A stretch of 18,258 nt of DNA. Origin: JACPSX01 sp035288405 [NCBI: bacterium]. Lineage in GTDB: Bacteria; JACPSX01. Under the pieces are notes generated by a model that worked only from the letters and a program-made list of their open reading frames with translations, was not told where the DNA came from and made no database searches. Positions 1-7,623 of the stretch are shown here, piece by piece; the first letter of the stretch is position 1, and the number at the start of each line of letters is the position of its first letter. The position numbers and the translations under genes are program-made. The DNA is taken from positions 1-18,258 of the forward strand of contig DATEAK010000138.1 in NCBI GenBank assembly GCA_035288405.1, written 5' to 3'.

Positions 1-193
1 CGGGAACCATCGAATCTTTGATGTTTGCCTCCCGGGAAGCTTCCGACTTCCTGACTGATCTTCCTGCGAAGTAGTTTCTTCTCTTCCTTCCGCATCGCAT
101 TTTCTTTCACCTTAATGAGATTTTTCCATGTTTTCTCCACCTTAGTACATGTGCCGGGAGGAAGCATTTGAATACATCCGTCGTTCGGCCTGA
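1..193. other. Left-edge stretch with no resolved gene
   Basis: Two weak coding readings compete here. On the + strand, the frame starting at base 3 stays open to a TAG at 72-74 and could be the last 23 codons of an upstream gene. On the - strand, a frame open from an ATG at 167-165 (or GTG at 140-138) runs off the left edge and gives a lysine- and glutamate-rich peptide. Neither the ATG nor the GTG has a convincing ribosome binding site, and I recognise neither peptide. The strand bias (pyrimidine-rich top strand at about 75-137) fits the minus reading slightly better. I call no gene. Confidence 0.3.
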
Positions 194-209
194 GCAATTT
201 GAGAATTGC
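194..209. promoter_or_regulatory. Inverted repeat just upstream of the first promoter
   Basis: GCAATT and AATTGC form perfect 6-base arms around TGAG. The repeat ends one base before the TTGACA hexamer at 211. This is a common place for a regulator site. The arms do not match the palindrome upstream of the TetR gene or those around the IclR gene, so the cognate regulator is unknown. Confidence 0.35.
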
Positions 210-210
210 C

Positions 211-239
211 TTGACAGGGGGGGAGAGTCCCGGTAAAAA
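211..239 (+). promoter_or_regulatory. Candidate sigma-70 promoter of the ring-epoxidation cluster
   Basis: A consensus -35 TTGACA (211-216) is followed after 17 bases by TAAAAA (234-239), a partial -10. The spacing is ideal but the -10 is imperfect. It lies about 130 bases ahead of the first gene start, so a leader of roughly 120 bases is implied. No better promoter is visible before 370. Confidence 0.45.
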
Positions 240-369
240 TAGAACGGGCGTTCGAATTGTTTTTTGGGGTCGTTACAGAGCTGGGTTCATTGTAGTATAG
301 GAAGTTAACGTCGGATTATAGATGGACCAGAGGCCCTGGAGGGGTTCCATCAAGAAGGAGGTTAGAAAC

Positions 370-1152
370 ATGGCCCTTGTGGAGTACCGAGCGGAAGGCG
401 GCATCGCGATTATGGAGCTAAATGATCCTCCGGCCAACACCTACACGCACGAGATGATGCGGGAGTTGGACGAGGGGATTCTCAAGGCCCGTTTCGACGA
501 GAAAGTTCATGTTGTAGTGATCCGGGGGAAGGGGGATAAGTTTTTCTCGGCCGGGGCGAACATTCAGATGTTGACCTCGGTCACCCCCACCTTTAAGTAC
601 TACTTTTGCTTGCACGCCAACGAGACCCTAAGCCGGCTGGAGCAGACTCCGAAGCTTATCATTGCGGCCCTCAACGGGCATACAGTTGGTGGTGGGCTAG
701 AGATCGCCATGGCCTGTGATATTCGCATTGCTAAGAAGGATGCGGGGAAGATCGGGCTTCCCGAAGTCGCCCTTGGGGTTTTGCCGGGGACCGGGGGGAC
801 TCAAAGGCTGCCGCGAATCGTGGGCAAAGCCAAGGCTATTGAGCTGATGGCAACGGGGCGAAATTTTTCTTTTGAAGAGGCTGTTGAAATTGGTCTGGTG
901 AACCAGATCTTCGAGCCCGAGGGGTTCTTTGACCGGGTTCTCGAATACGCGCGCCAGTTTGTTCCGCCCCACAAGGCCAGCAAGGCAGTAGGATTCATCA
1001 AGAGGGCGGTGTGTACCGGGTTTGAGCTCCCAATTGCGGAAGCTTTGGCCGTGGAGAGGGAATTGCAACAACAGCTCTTCCAGAGCGAGGATGCAAGTGA
1101 GGGGCTGAAGGCCTACGGTGAGAAGAGGACTGCGAAGTTCTCAGGCAGGTAG
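370..1152 (+). CDS. Enoyl-CoA hydratase (crotonase family, both catalytic Glu present)
   Basis: This 260-residue crotonase-fold protein would hydrate a 2-enoyl-CoA in the cytoplasm, here probably a dehydroadipyl-CoA-type intermediate (PaaF-like role, inferred). Both hydratase glutamates are in place: E111 in the GGGLE oxyanion-hole segment and E132 in LPEVALG, followed by the family's PGTGGTQRLPR stretch. The other oxyanion segment is SAGANI at about 60-65. I chose ATG 370 because AAGGAGG (355-361) sits 8 bases upstream; the in-frame ATG at 322 has no such site. The thiolase gene begins 7 bases after the stop, so the two are almost certainly cotranscribed. The family is clear; the exact substrate is not. 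Confidence 0.9.
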   Translation: MALVEYRAEGGIAIMELNDPPANTYTHEMMRELDEGILKARFDEKVHVVVIRGKGDKFFSAGANIQMLTSVTPTFKYYFCLHANETLSRLEQTPKLIIAALNGHTVGGGLEIAMACDIRIAKKDAGKIGLPEVALGVLPGTGGTQRLPRIVGKAKAIELMATGRNFSFEEAVEIGLVNQIFEPEGFFDRVLEYARQFVPPHKASKAVGFIKRAVCTGFELPIAEALAVERELQQQLFQSEDASEGLKAYGEKRTAKFSGR

Positions 1153-1159
1153 GTGAGGA

Positions 1160-2350
1160 ATGGCCGTACAAGATGTTGTGTTGGCGGCTCCCGTGCGCAC
1201 ACCCATCGGGAAATTCGGAGGTGTGTTCTCTGAGCTAAGCGCCGCAGACCTGGGGACCTTTGTGGTTAAGGCTTGCCTGGAACGGGCGGAGTTACCTGCA
1301 GATGTAGTGAGCGAGCTGATTCTTGGCAATGCCCGCCAAGCTGGAACGGGTCCCAATATAGCCCGGCAGGTTCTTTACCGTGCCGGAATCCCCATCACCA
1401 GCCCGGCTTATACGATCAACCAAGCCTGTGCCTCGGGCATCAAGTCAATCATCAATGCATACCAAGACGTCGTGCTGGGGGAGGCGGAATTGGTTGTCGC
1501 GGGGGGTACCGAAAGCATGAGCAATGCCCCCTATCTCCTGACCCGTGCTCGCTGGGGGTACCGCCTGGGGCATGGAGAGCTTGTGGATGCCATGTACCGG
1601 GACGGTTTTTTGTGCCCGCTAAGCAAGCTCATCATGGGGGAAACAGCAGAAAAGCTGGCGGAGCAGTACGGCATTAGTCGGGAGGAGCAAGACCGCTACG
1701 CCGTGGAAAGCCAGGTTCGGTGCGAGAGGGCAAGGAAGCAGGGACGCTTTAAAGATGAAATCGTCCCGATTCCTCTCGAAGGAGCCAAAGGAAGCACTCG
1801 CTTGGTTGATCAAGACGAGCATCCCCGGGATGGTGTAACGCTGGAAAGTATATCGAAACTTCCGCCGGTCTTCCGGCCCGGCGGGAGTGTTCACGCTGGG
1901 AATTCCTCCGGAATTACCGATGGGGCTGCTGCGATTCTGGTTCTCTCCGCCGAAAAGGCTCGCAGCTTGGGTGTGCGGCCTTGGGCACGAGTCGTAGGAT
2001 CCGCCATCTGTGGAGTTGATCCCTCCATTATGGGAATCGGTCCGGTGCCGGCGGTTCGCACGTTGCTTCACAAAACCGGGATTCGGCTTGATCAGATCGG
2101 TCTCATCGAGCTGAACGAGGCCTTTGCCGCTCAGGTCCTGGCCTGCCAACGGGATTTGAATCTGGATCTGGGGCGAACCAATGTGAACGGAGGATCTATC
2201 GCCCTGGGGCATCCCATCGGCTGCACGGGGGCCAGGATCGTGGTCACTCTACTTCATGAAATGGAAAAGCGTCGGGAGTCCTTGGGGCTTGCCACCCTCT
2301 GCGTCAGCGGAGGCCTCGGGGCGGCCCTTTTGTTGGAACGGTGCGCCTGA
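1160..2350 (+). CDS. Acetyl-CoA acyltransferase (thiolase), beta-ketoadipyl-CoA thiolase-like
   Basis: A full-length thiolase of 396 residues, which cleaves a 3-oxoacyl-CoA with CoA (or condenses two acyl-CoAs). The nucleophile is C90 in NQACASGIK. The NEAFAAQ segment, H351 in GHPIGCTGAR and C381 in LCVSGGLG complete the active site. In a ring-epoxidation pathway the natural role is the last step, splitting 3-oxoadipyl-CoA to acetyl-CoA and succinyl-CoA (PaaJ/PcaF-like); that is inferred from neighbours, since sequence alone does not separate it from acetoacetyl-CoA thiolases. An AGGTGAGGA site lies just before ATG 1160. The stop codon overlaps the next gene's ATG by one base (TGATG), which indicates translational coupling. 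Confidence 0.9.
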   Translation: MAVQDVVLAAPVRTPIGKFGGVFSELSAADLGTFVVKACLERAELPADVVSELILGNARQAGTGPNIARQVLYRAGIPITSPAYTINQACASGIKSIINAYQDVVLGEAELVVAGGTESMSNAPYLLTRARWGYRLGHGELVDAMYRDGFLCPLSKLIMGETAEKLAEQYGISREEQDRYAVESQVRCERARKQGRFKDEIVPIPLEGAKGSTRLVDQDEHPRDGVTLESISKLPPVFRPGGSVHAGNSSGITDGAAAILVLSAEKARSLGVRPWARVVGSAICGVDPSIMGIGPVPAVRTLLHKTGIRLDQIGLIELNEAFAAQVLACQRDLNLDLGRTNVNGGSIALGHPIGCTGARIVVTLLHEMEKRRESLGLATLCVSGGLGAALLLERCA

Positions 2351-3141
2351 TGACCCTCAAGAATATTCTGTTCGAGAGCGAAGGGGGCATAGGCACCATC
2401 ACTCTCAATCGACCCGAAAAGCTCAATGCTCTGGTTAGCGAAATCCGCCAAGAACTTCTCCATGTTCTGGATACAATTCGCGAGGAGAGAGGGATCAGGG
2501 TAGTGATCCTGACGGGAGCCGGGCGGGGTTTTTGCGCGGGGGGGGATATTGAGTTGCTGTCGCGGTTGCGAGAGGCGGGCGATCTCGAGGGATTGAAACG
2601 TTTGTTAGAGACCGGCAGGGAGGTTCTCAATGCAATCCGCGAGTTGCCAAAGCCGGTGATTGCAGCGGTAAACGGGGCTGCAGCGGGAGCAGGTTTTAAC
2701 TTGTCACTGGCGTGTGACATTCGGATTGCCTCTGAGAAAGCGACGTTTGGCGCCACCTTTGCCCGCATTGGTTTGCACCCGGATTGGGGTGGAACGTATT
2801 TCTTGCCCCGCCTGGTGGGAATGGCCAAAGCCTGTGAGTTGATCTTTTCGGGAGCCATGCTGGGAGCAGCCGAGGCGGAGAGGATCGGACTGGTAAACCG
2901 GGTGGTGCCTCACGACCAATTGATCTTAGAAGCGAGAGCTCTGGCTGCAAAGATTCTCAGTAACTCACCAATCCCCATCGGATTGGCCAAAGGATCGATT
3001 TACAAAAGTCTCGACGGCAATCTGAAAGAGGCATTTGCCCGGGAAATGGAGGCTCAGATCGCCTGCTTCCAATCGGAGGATGCTCGGGAGGGCTTTCGGG
3101 CATTTTTGGAAAAACGTTCTCCCATATTTCGGGGGACTTAA
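2350..3141 (+). CDS. PaaG-type epoxy-/enoyl-CoA isomerase (crotonase family)
   Basis: This is a 263-residue crotonase-fold protein in which the two hydratase glutamates are replaced. N117 sits in GAAAGAGFNLSLACD where Glu would be, and an aspartate, D145, lies in GLHPDWGGT. That GAAAGAG/PDxGGT combination is the hallmark of PaaG, the 1,2-epoxyphenylacetyl-CoA isomerase that also moves double bonds in dehydroadipyl-CoA. The catalytic Asp of PaaG lies in the same segment (established for the family). It is therefore an isomerase rather than a second hydratase. Start: ATG 2350 overlaps the thiolase stop; an in-frame GTG at 2341 is possible but has no better ribosome site. It lies 90 bases ahead of the di-iron oxygenase gene, which supports an epoxide or dehydroadipyl-CoA substrate. 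Confidence 0.85.
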   Translation: MTLKNILFESEGGIGTITLNRPEKLNALVSEIRQELLHVLDTIREERGIRVVILTGAGRGFCAGGDIELLSRLREAGDLEGLKRLLETGREVLNAIRELPKPVIAAVNGAAAGAGFNLSLACDIRIASEKATFGATFARIGLHPDWGGTYFLPRLVGMAKACELIFSGAMLGAAEAERIGLVNRVVPHDQLILEARALAAKILSNSPIPIGLAKGSIYKSLDGNLKEAFAREMEAQIACFQSEDAREGFRAFLEKRSPIFRGT

Positions 3142-3231
3142 GGAGTGCTTTAAGATAAGAATTTGTAATGGTTATATGGAATTGGAGCTTGTTTCCTAAT
3201 TTGACACTTTCACATGGGGGGGACTGATAGG

Positions 3232-4329
3232 ATGGCACGGATTGCGACCTTTGACGACTGGACGGATCTCTTCAAAGAGTGGCGCAATGACATCGGGGTT
3301 GATCCGGCTCTCATGGAAGGCTACGAGTTTCAGACCAAATTTGGCGAAGCCCATTCCAAGGAAATCGAATTTGGAGACTATTCCGGCCAGCCAAAATGGG
3401 AGACCCTCATCCAGATTCCCGAGCAGCGAGTGCGGGACGCCCTGCTTCACTTGATCGTCTATCAAGGAGATACGGAGTTTGCATCCGTGGAGCAGCAGCG
3501 TCGGCTTGTGGACACGGCTCCAGGCCATTATGATCTTCAGGGGTTGGTCCGTATCATGCGAGAGGAGATGCGCCACGGTTGGCAGATGAGCCACCTGCTG
3601 GTCAACTACTTTGGCGAGGATGGCAAGCGTGAAGCGCAGAAACTTTTGGAGCGCCGGGCCTTTGAAGGAAACCGTCTGCTAGGTTCCTTCAACCAGGACG
3701 TGAGCAGCTGGGTTGATTTTTATACGTACACGGAGTTCATCGATCGGGATGGCAAATACCAGCTCACCATGCTCAGTCACTCCGGCTTTGCTCCTCTGGC
3801 ACGCAGCATGCCTCCCATGCTCCAGGAAGAGGCCTTCCACCTGCTTACGGGAAATAGCGGCTTGATGCGCATTCTAAAAGCCGGTAAGGTGCCCGTTGAG
3901 ATCCTCCAGAAGCACTTCAATAAATGGATTCCAACTGCGTACGATCTTTTCGGTACGGACTCTTCTTCTTCAGCCGAGTGGGCCTACGTTTGGGGTCTGA
4001 AAGGAAGGGTTGATGAAGATGATGCCCAGGAGCCTGCAGATCGGCGACGGCTCAATGAGCTAGCCCGTAGGCATTATCTGAGTGATATCACGGCGATTAT
4101 CGCAGCCTTGAACCAGCTCATCCCAGAGGGGAAGCCCAAGCTCATCGTTCCCGACTCCCGTTTCAACCGCTCGATTGGTGAGTTTGCGGGGAAGCCGTAC
4201 TCGGTGACTGGAGAGCTTCTGTCCCCGGAGGAGTTTCAGCAGCACCTTGGTCAGGTATTGCCGGGACCGGAGGACAGGAAGATCCTTCAGGAAATTTTCA
4301 AAGAAAAAGACTGGATTGTCGGGGTCTAG
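3232..4329 (+). CDS. BoxB-like (PaaA/PaaC-family) di-iron aryl-CoA epoxidase
   Basis: A 365-residue member of the phenylacetyl-CoA/benzoyl-CoA epoxidase family, predicted to insert one oxygen atom into an aromatic CoA ester. The di-iron ligand pattern of BoxB is visible with near-identical spacing: Q78/E82 (QGDTE), E112/H115 (EEMRH), D171 (IDRDG) and E200/H203 (EEAFH). Stretches such as TEFASVEQQRRL, FIDRDGKYQL and SGFAPLAR are typical of BoxB. It is about 100 residues shorter than the usual BoxB (about 470), with the shortfall mainly before and after the four-helix core. ATG 3232 was chosen because a G-rich ribosome site (3216-3223) lies 8 bases upstream; the ATG at 3214 lies inside that site. 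The next two genes encode a plausible electron-supply pair. Substrate (benzoyl-CoA or a derivative) is inferred. Confidence 0.85.
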   Translation: MARIATFDDWTDLFKEWRNDIGVDPALMEGYEFQTKFGEAHSKEIEFGDYSGQPKWETLIQIPEQRVRDALLHLIVYQGDTEFASVEQQRRLVDTAPGHYDLQGLVRIMREEMRHGWQMSHLLVNYFGEDGKREAQKLLERRAFEGNRLLGSFNQDVSSWVDFYTYTEFIDRDGKYQLTMLSHSGFAPLARSMPPMLQEEAFHLLTGNSGLMRILKAGKVPVEILQKHFNKWIPTAYDLFGTDSSSSAEWAYVWGLKGRVDEDDAQEPADRRRLNELARRHYLSDITAIIAALNQLIPEGKPKLIVPDSRFNRSIGEFAGKPYSVTGELLSPEEFQQHLGQVLPGPEDRKILQEIFKEKDWIVGV

Positions 4330-4356
4330 ATTTCTCAATTCTGTGATAAGGAGACG

Positions 4357-4689
4357 ATGGTGAGTGCGACCCGCTACCTTCTGGTCTGTCAAAACGTCGA
4401 CTGTAAAAATCGAGGCTCCGAACTTCTTCTGACGGAGCTCAAGAAGCGGGCCGCCGAGTCGGGATGCACAGATGTGGAAGTAAAGCCCTACATGTGCTTC
4501 GGGGCCTGCCATGAAGGGCCTAACATCGTGCTCTACCCGGAAAAGTCGTGGTACGCGGGAGTGAAGCTGGAGGATCTGGATGAGATCGCGGCCCATCTAA
4601 CTGGCGGCCCCGACGTTGTCCGTCTTGACAAGATAGACCGTTCGCTGAAGGAGCTTATCTATCAGCTCCTGGACGCCGGTCTCTTTTAG
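4357..4689 (+). CDS. Thioredoxin-like [2Fe-2S] ferredoxin (NuoE-type)
   Basis: A 110-residue protein with the cysteine spacing of the thioredoxin-fold ferredoxins and NuoE: C11-x4-C16 in CQNVDC and C47-x3-C51 in CFGAC, which together bind one [2Fe-2S] cluster. An extra C37 is present. It lacks the N-terminal helical extension that makes complex I NuoE about 160 residues, so it is the stand-alone ferredoxin form. It lies 27 bases after the oxygenase and 19 bases before a NuoF-like gene, so the likely job is carrying electrons from the FMN subunit to the oxygenase (inference). AAGGAGA (4348-4354) precedes ATG 4357; GTG 4360 is an alternative start. Confidence 0.85.
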   Translation: MVSATRYLLVCQNVDCKNRGSELLLTELKKRAAESGCTDVEVKPYMCFGACHEGPNIVLYPEKSWYAGVKLEDLDEIAAHLTGGPDVVRLDKIDRSLKELIYQLLDAGLF

Positions 4690-4708
4690 CGAAAGGAGGC
4701 GAAGTCTA

Positions 4709-5980
4709 TTGTCTTCCGCCCGAAAAGGAATCCTGGTTCCCAATGGACGAATCGCTGGGAGTGAGACTCTCGATGAATACATGGCGCGGGGCGGATATGA
4801 AGCGCTCCGGAGAATCGCCGAAAGTTTAACGCCCCCGGAGGTGGTCCAGGAGATCGTGGCTTCCGGTTTGCAGGGTAGAGGCGGGGCTGGATTCCCCACT
4901 GGGAAGAAATGGGAGCTGGCAGTTACAAATCACGCTAGCCCTCGTTACGTGGTTGCCAACGGGGGCGAGGACGAGCCAGGCAGCGTGAAGGACCGTCTCG
5001 TGATGGAAAATCACCCCCATTTGGTTCTGGAAGGACTTCTCCTCTCGGCCTTTGCAGTGGGTGCGGAAACTGCCTATCTCTACGTAAACCATACGCTGGA
5101 CAAGGCGATCAAACGGCTGGAAGATGCCCTACGCGAAGCGAGGGAGAGGAGCTTTGTCGGAACCGCAATCCTCGGTACCTCGGTCAATGTCGAGGTAAAC
5201 ATCTGCAGGGCTCCAACGGAGTATGTGGCCGGTGAGGACACGGCAGCTCTAGAGGTGATCGAAGGGAAAAAGCCCTTGCCCCGACAGAAGCCACCTTATC
5301 CCACTACGGCCGGACTCTTTGGACAACCCACCGTCGTCAACAATGTGGAGACGGTGGCGAACATTCCCGCCATTATCCGGAACGGAGCCCAGTGGTACCG
5401 ACAATACGGTACAAAGGAAAGCCCGGGGACGATGCTTTTCTCCCTTGGGGAGGAAGTGGTTCAGCCCGGGGTTTACGAGCTCCCGTTGGGAACGCCTCTG
5501 CGGTTTCTTATTTATGAATGCGGCGGTGGACCGCGCTGGAACAGTGAGCTGAAAGCGATTTTACCGGGTGGGCCTTCCAGTGCATTTCTTCTTCCTAACC
5601 AACTGGAGACTCCTCTCGATCATCAATCGATGAGGGCGGCTGGATCCGCACTCGGGTGTGGAGTCGTGCGCCTCATTCCACAAGGGGTCTGTATGGTGGA
5701 GGAGGTTCTCCGGATCGCTGAATTTTTTTCCCGGGAGTCTTGCGATCAGTGCCCTGCCTGCCGTATGGAGACCAATACCCTCGTGGCCCTGTTGCAGAGG
5801 GTCCAAAAAGGCCAGGGAGACAAGGTTTTGCTCGATCAATTTTCCAAGGTCCTGGAATTCAATCGCGGTAAGGGCTTCTGTGCGCTGATCAATATGCCCG
5901 GTCCTCCGATTCTCAGTGCGATTCGCTTGTTTCGCACTGATTTTGACAGTCACTTAACTACGGGGACTTGCCCCCGGTGA
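4709..5980 (+). CDS. NuoF-like NADH-binding FMN/[4Fe-4S] oxidoreductase subunit
   Basis: At 423 residues this is the size of complex I NuoF, the subunit that takes hydride from NADH onto FMN. Seen: the FMN/NADH loop GRGGAGFPTGKKW (56-68), NGGEDEPGSVKDR (85-97), EYVAGEDTAALEVIEG (171-186), and a C-terminal [4Fe-4S] motif with C345-x2-C348-x2-C351 and the distant C391. All the parts needed to pass electrons from NADH to an iron-sulfur partner are intact. No other complex I genes are near, so this is a stand-alone diaphorase pairing with the preceding ferredoxin. BamG/BamH of anaerobic class II benzoyl-CoA reductase are comparable recruited NuoE/NuoF modules (family knowledge). Start is TTG 4709, with AAAGGAGG at 4692-4699. 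Translation is probably coupled to the ferredoxin gene. Confidence 0.88.
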   Translation: MSSARKGILVPNGRIAGSETLDEYMARGGYEALRRIAESLTPPEVVQEIVASGLQGRGGAGFPTGKKWELAVTNHASPRYVVANGGEDEPGSVKDRLVMENHPHLVLEGLLLSAFAVGAETAYLYVNHTLDKAIKRLEDALREARERSFVGTAILGTSVNVEVNICRAPTEYVAGEDTAALEVIEGKKPLPRQKPPYPTTAGLFGQPTVVNNVETVANIPAIIRNGAQWYRQYGTKESPGTMLFSLGEEVVQPGVYELPLGTPLRFLIYECGGGPRWNSELKAILPGGPSSAFLLPNQLETPLDHQSMRAAGSALGCGVVRLIPQGVCMVEEVLRIAEFFSRESCDQCPACRMETNTLVALLQRVQKGQGDKVLLDQFSKVLEFNRGKGFCALINMPGPPILSAIRLFRTDFDSHLTTGTCPR

Positions 5981-6129
5981 ATTGAAGCCTGCTTTGCCGG
6001 CTGCCGTATCTTTCTTGCCTTGAGGGGGGCTATGGAAAACTCTTTGTTCTCAGTCTGATCAGCGTTTTCCTCATGATGTTTTTTGCTCCTGCAGGAATCC
6101 GCTAGGGATGTGCCGATGGTTTTCCCTTC

Positions 6130-6160
6130 TAGGGTCAAAATTGGGGGCTTCAGCCCCTAG
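6130..6160 (+). other. Possible alternative hairpins in the aldehyde dehydrogenase leader
   Basis: GGGGC and GCCCC (6144-6157) form a 5-base-pair stem around TTCA, directly before the ribosome site at 6164-6170. An upstream CTAGGG (6130-6135) could instead pair with CCCTAG (6155-6160), which would break the first hairpin. The two folds exclude each other. Whether this matters for translation is unknown; the stems are short. No run of T follows, so it is not an intrinsic terminator. The rest of the 197-base gap from 5981 shows no clear promoter or terminator. Confidence 0.25.
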
Positions 6161-6177
6161 GATGAGGAGATTACGAG

Positions 6178-7614
6178 ATGGCAAAAATGATCGTCGGGGG
6201 AGAACTCGTTGAAGCCGAGAATCACGAGGTCATGGAAGTTCGCAACCCGGCCACTGGAGAACTTGTGGATACGGCGCCTCGGGGGACGGTTGGTGATGTG
6301 CGCCGGGCTGTAGAAGCGGCTGAGGAGGGATTTCGGATCTGGTCTCAGATTCCCCTAGCCCGGCGAGGAGAGATCTTGTACGAGGGGGCCAGCCAGATTC
6401 TCGCGCGCGAAACGGAACTGGCCAGGACACTAACCTTGGAACAGGGGAAACCGTTGCGTGAGTCGGTCCTGGAGATCCGGCGGTTCGTCCATACGCTTGA
6501 GCATTACGCGGGATTGGCGAAAAACTTCCGGGGAGGCTATGTTCCCCAGTTGGACAAAAACCGGTACGGCATGATCCTGAAGCTCCCTTTGGGGATTTGT
6601 GGCGCAATTGTTCCCTGGAATTTTCCGGTTTCCCTCATGGGGAACAAAATCGCTCCCGCTCTCTTGGCCGGCAACTCCGTCATCGTGAAACCGGCCAGCA
6701 CTACACCACTGACTTCGATCCGCTGCGTGCAGATCTTCAATGAGGCGGGGCTCCCCCCGGGAACTCTCAACATCGTCACGGGCCCGGGTGGAGTGGTTGG
6801 TGAAGAGATGCTGTGCAATCCCAAGATTCGAAAAATCAGTTTTACAGGAGAGACCCGTACCGGAAAGCACGTGATGGAAATGGCTGCCCGAGATATCAAG
6901 AGAGTTACCCTGGAGCTGGGGGGCAGCGACCCCATGATTGTCTGCGATGATGCGGACTTGGAAGCAGCGGTGAGCGCGGCGGCAGTCGGGAGGTTCTTCA
7001 ATTGTGGACAGGCTTGTTTGGCGATTAAGCGCCTCTACCTTTTTGATTCAATCGCCGATGGCTTTATCGAGCGGCTCGTCAACAAGGCTCGAAAGCTCAA
7101 AGTGGGCAACGGTATTGAGGACGGGACGCTGATCGGTCCCCTCCACACTGCCGCACAGCGCCAGGAAATCGAGGAAATGATTCAGGACGCCCTGGGCCGA
7201 GGGGCGCAGCTCCTAGTGGGCGGCAGACGCCCGGAAGGGGCCGCATATGATAAAGGGTACTTCTATCTGCCCACATTGCTTGGCAACGTGGATCGAAACG
7301 CTCGCATCGTCCGGGAGGAATGCTTCGGCCCTGCGCTTCCCATTTTTCGTGTGAAAGATCTGGAGGAAGCCATTGCAATGGCGAATGATTCGATCTATGG
7401 CCTGGGATCCTCCGTCTGGACCCGGAATTTGGACAAGGCTATGAAGGCCGCGGAGCGGCTGGAGGCGGGTTACACATGGATCAATTCGCCTCAAATCATC
7501 TATGACGAGCTTCCTTTCGGAGGAGTAAAGCAGAGCGGCCTGGGGAAAGAGCACGGTTCTGAAGCACTGGATTTCTATACGGAAACTAAGTCAGTTGTAG
7601 TGACTACAGGGTGA
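6178..7614 (+). CDS. Aldehyde dehydrogenase, probably NADP-dependent semialdehyde dehydrogenase
   Basis: A 478-residue aldehyde dehydrogenase that oxidises an aldehyde to the acid with NAD(P)+. The catalytic C280 lies in FFNCGQACLA, the general base E246 in LELGGSDP and the oxyanion N148 in PWNFP. At the cofactor pocket, K171-P-A-S174 carries serine where NAD-preferring enzymes usually have glutamate, as in NADP-linked GabD-type enzymes. Ring-epoxidation pathways need such a step: BoxD acts on 3,4-dehydroadipyl-CoA semialdehyde and the PaaZ N-terminal domain on an analogous ring-opened aldehyde. Unlike PaaZ, no hydratase domain is fused. GAGGAGA (6164-6170) precedes ATG 6178. It lies 197 bases behind the NuoF-like gene, so it may or may not share the transcript. 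The specific substrate is inferred. Confidence 0.9.
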   Translation: MAKMIVGGELVEAENHEVMEVRNPATGELVDTAPRGTVGDVRRAVEAAEEGFRIWSQIPLARRGEILYEGASQILARETELARTLTLEQGKPLRESVLEIRRFVHTLEHYAGLAKNFRGGYVPQLDKNRYGMILKLPLGICGAIVPWNFPVSLMGNKIAPALLAGNSVIVKPASTTPLTSIRCVQIFNEAGLPPGTLNIVTGPGGVVGEEMLCNPKIRKISFTGETRTGKHVMEMAARDIKRVTLELGGSDPMIVCDDADLEAAVSAAAVGRFFNCGQACLAIKRLYLFDSIADGFIERLVNKARKLKVGNGIEDGTLIGPLHTAAQRQEIEEMIQDALGRGAQLLVGGRRPEGAAYDKGYFYLPTLLGNVDRNARIVREECFGPALPIFRVKDLEEAIAMANDSIYGLGSSVWTRNLDKAMKAAERLEAGYTWINSPQIIYDELPFGGVKQSGLGKEHGSEALDFYTETKSVVVTTG

Positions 7615-7623
7615 CTTAGTTCC

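Noticed and set aside
1619-2212. Minus-strand open frame opposite the thiolase
   Set aside because: Antisense to the thiolase's catalytic half and with no recognisable domain.
3201-3231. TTGACA at 3201 as a promoter for the BoxB-like gene
   Set aside because: The -10 position (CTGATA) is poor and would place the transcript start at or past the ATG.
4357-5980. Part of respiratory complex I
   Set aside because: Only NuoE- and NuoF-like genes are present, the ferredoxin lacks the NuoE N-terminal helices, and no other nuo gene is near.
6178-7614. PaaZ bifunctional ring-opening enzyme
   Set aside because: At 478 residues it is a single aldehyde dehydrogenase domain with no C-terminal hydratase domain.
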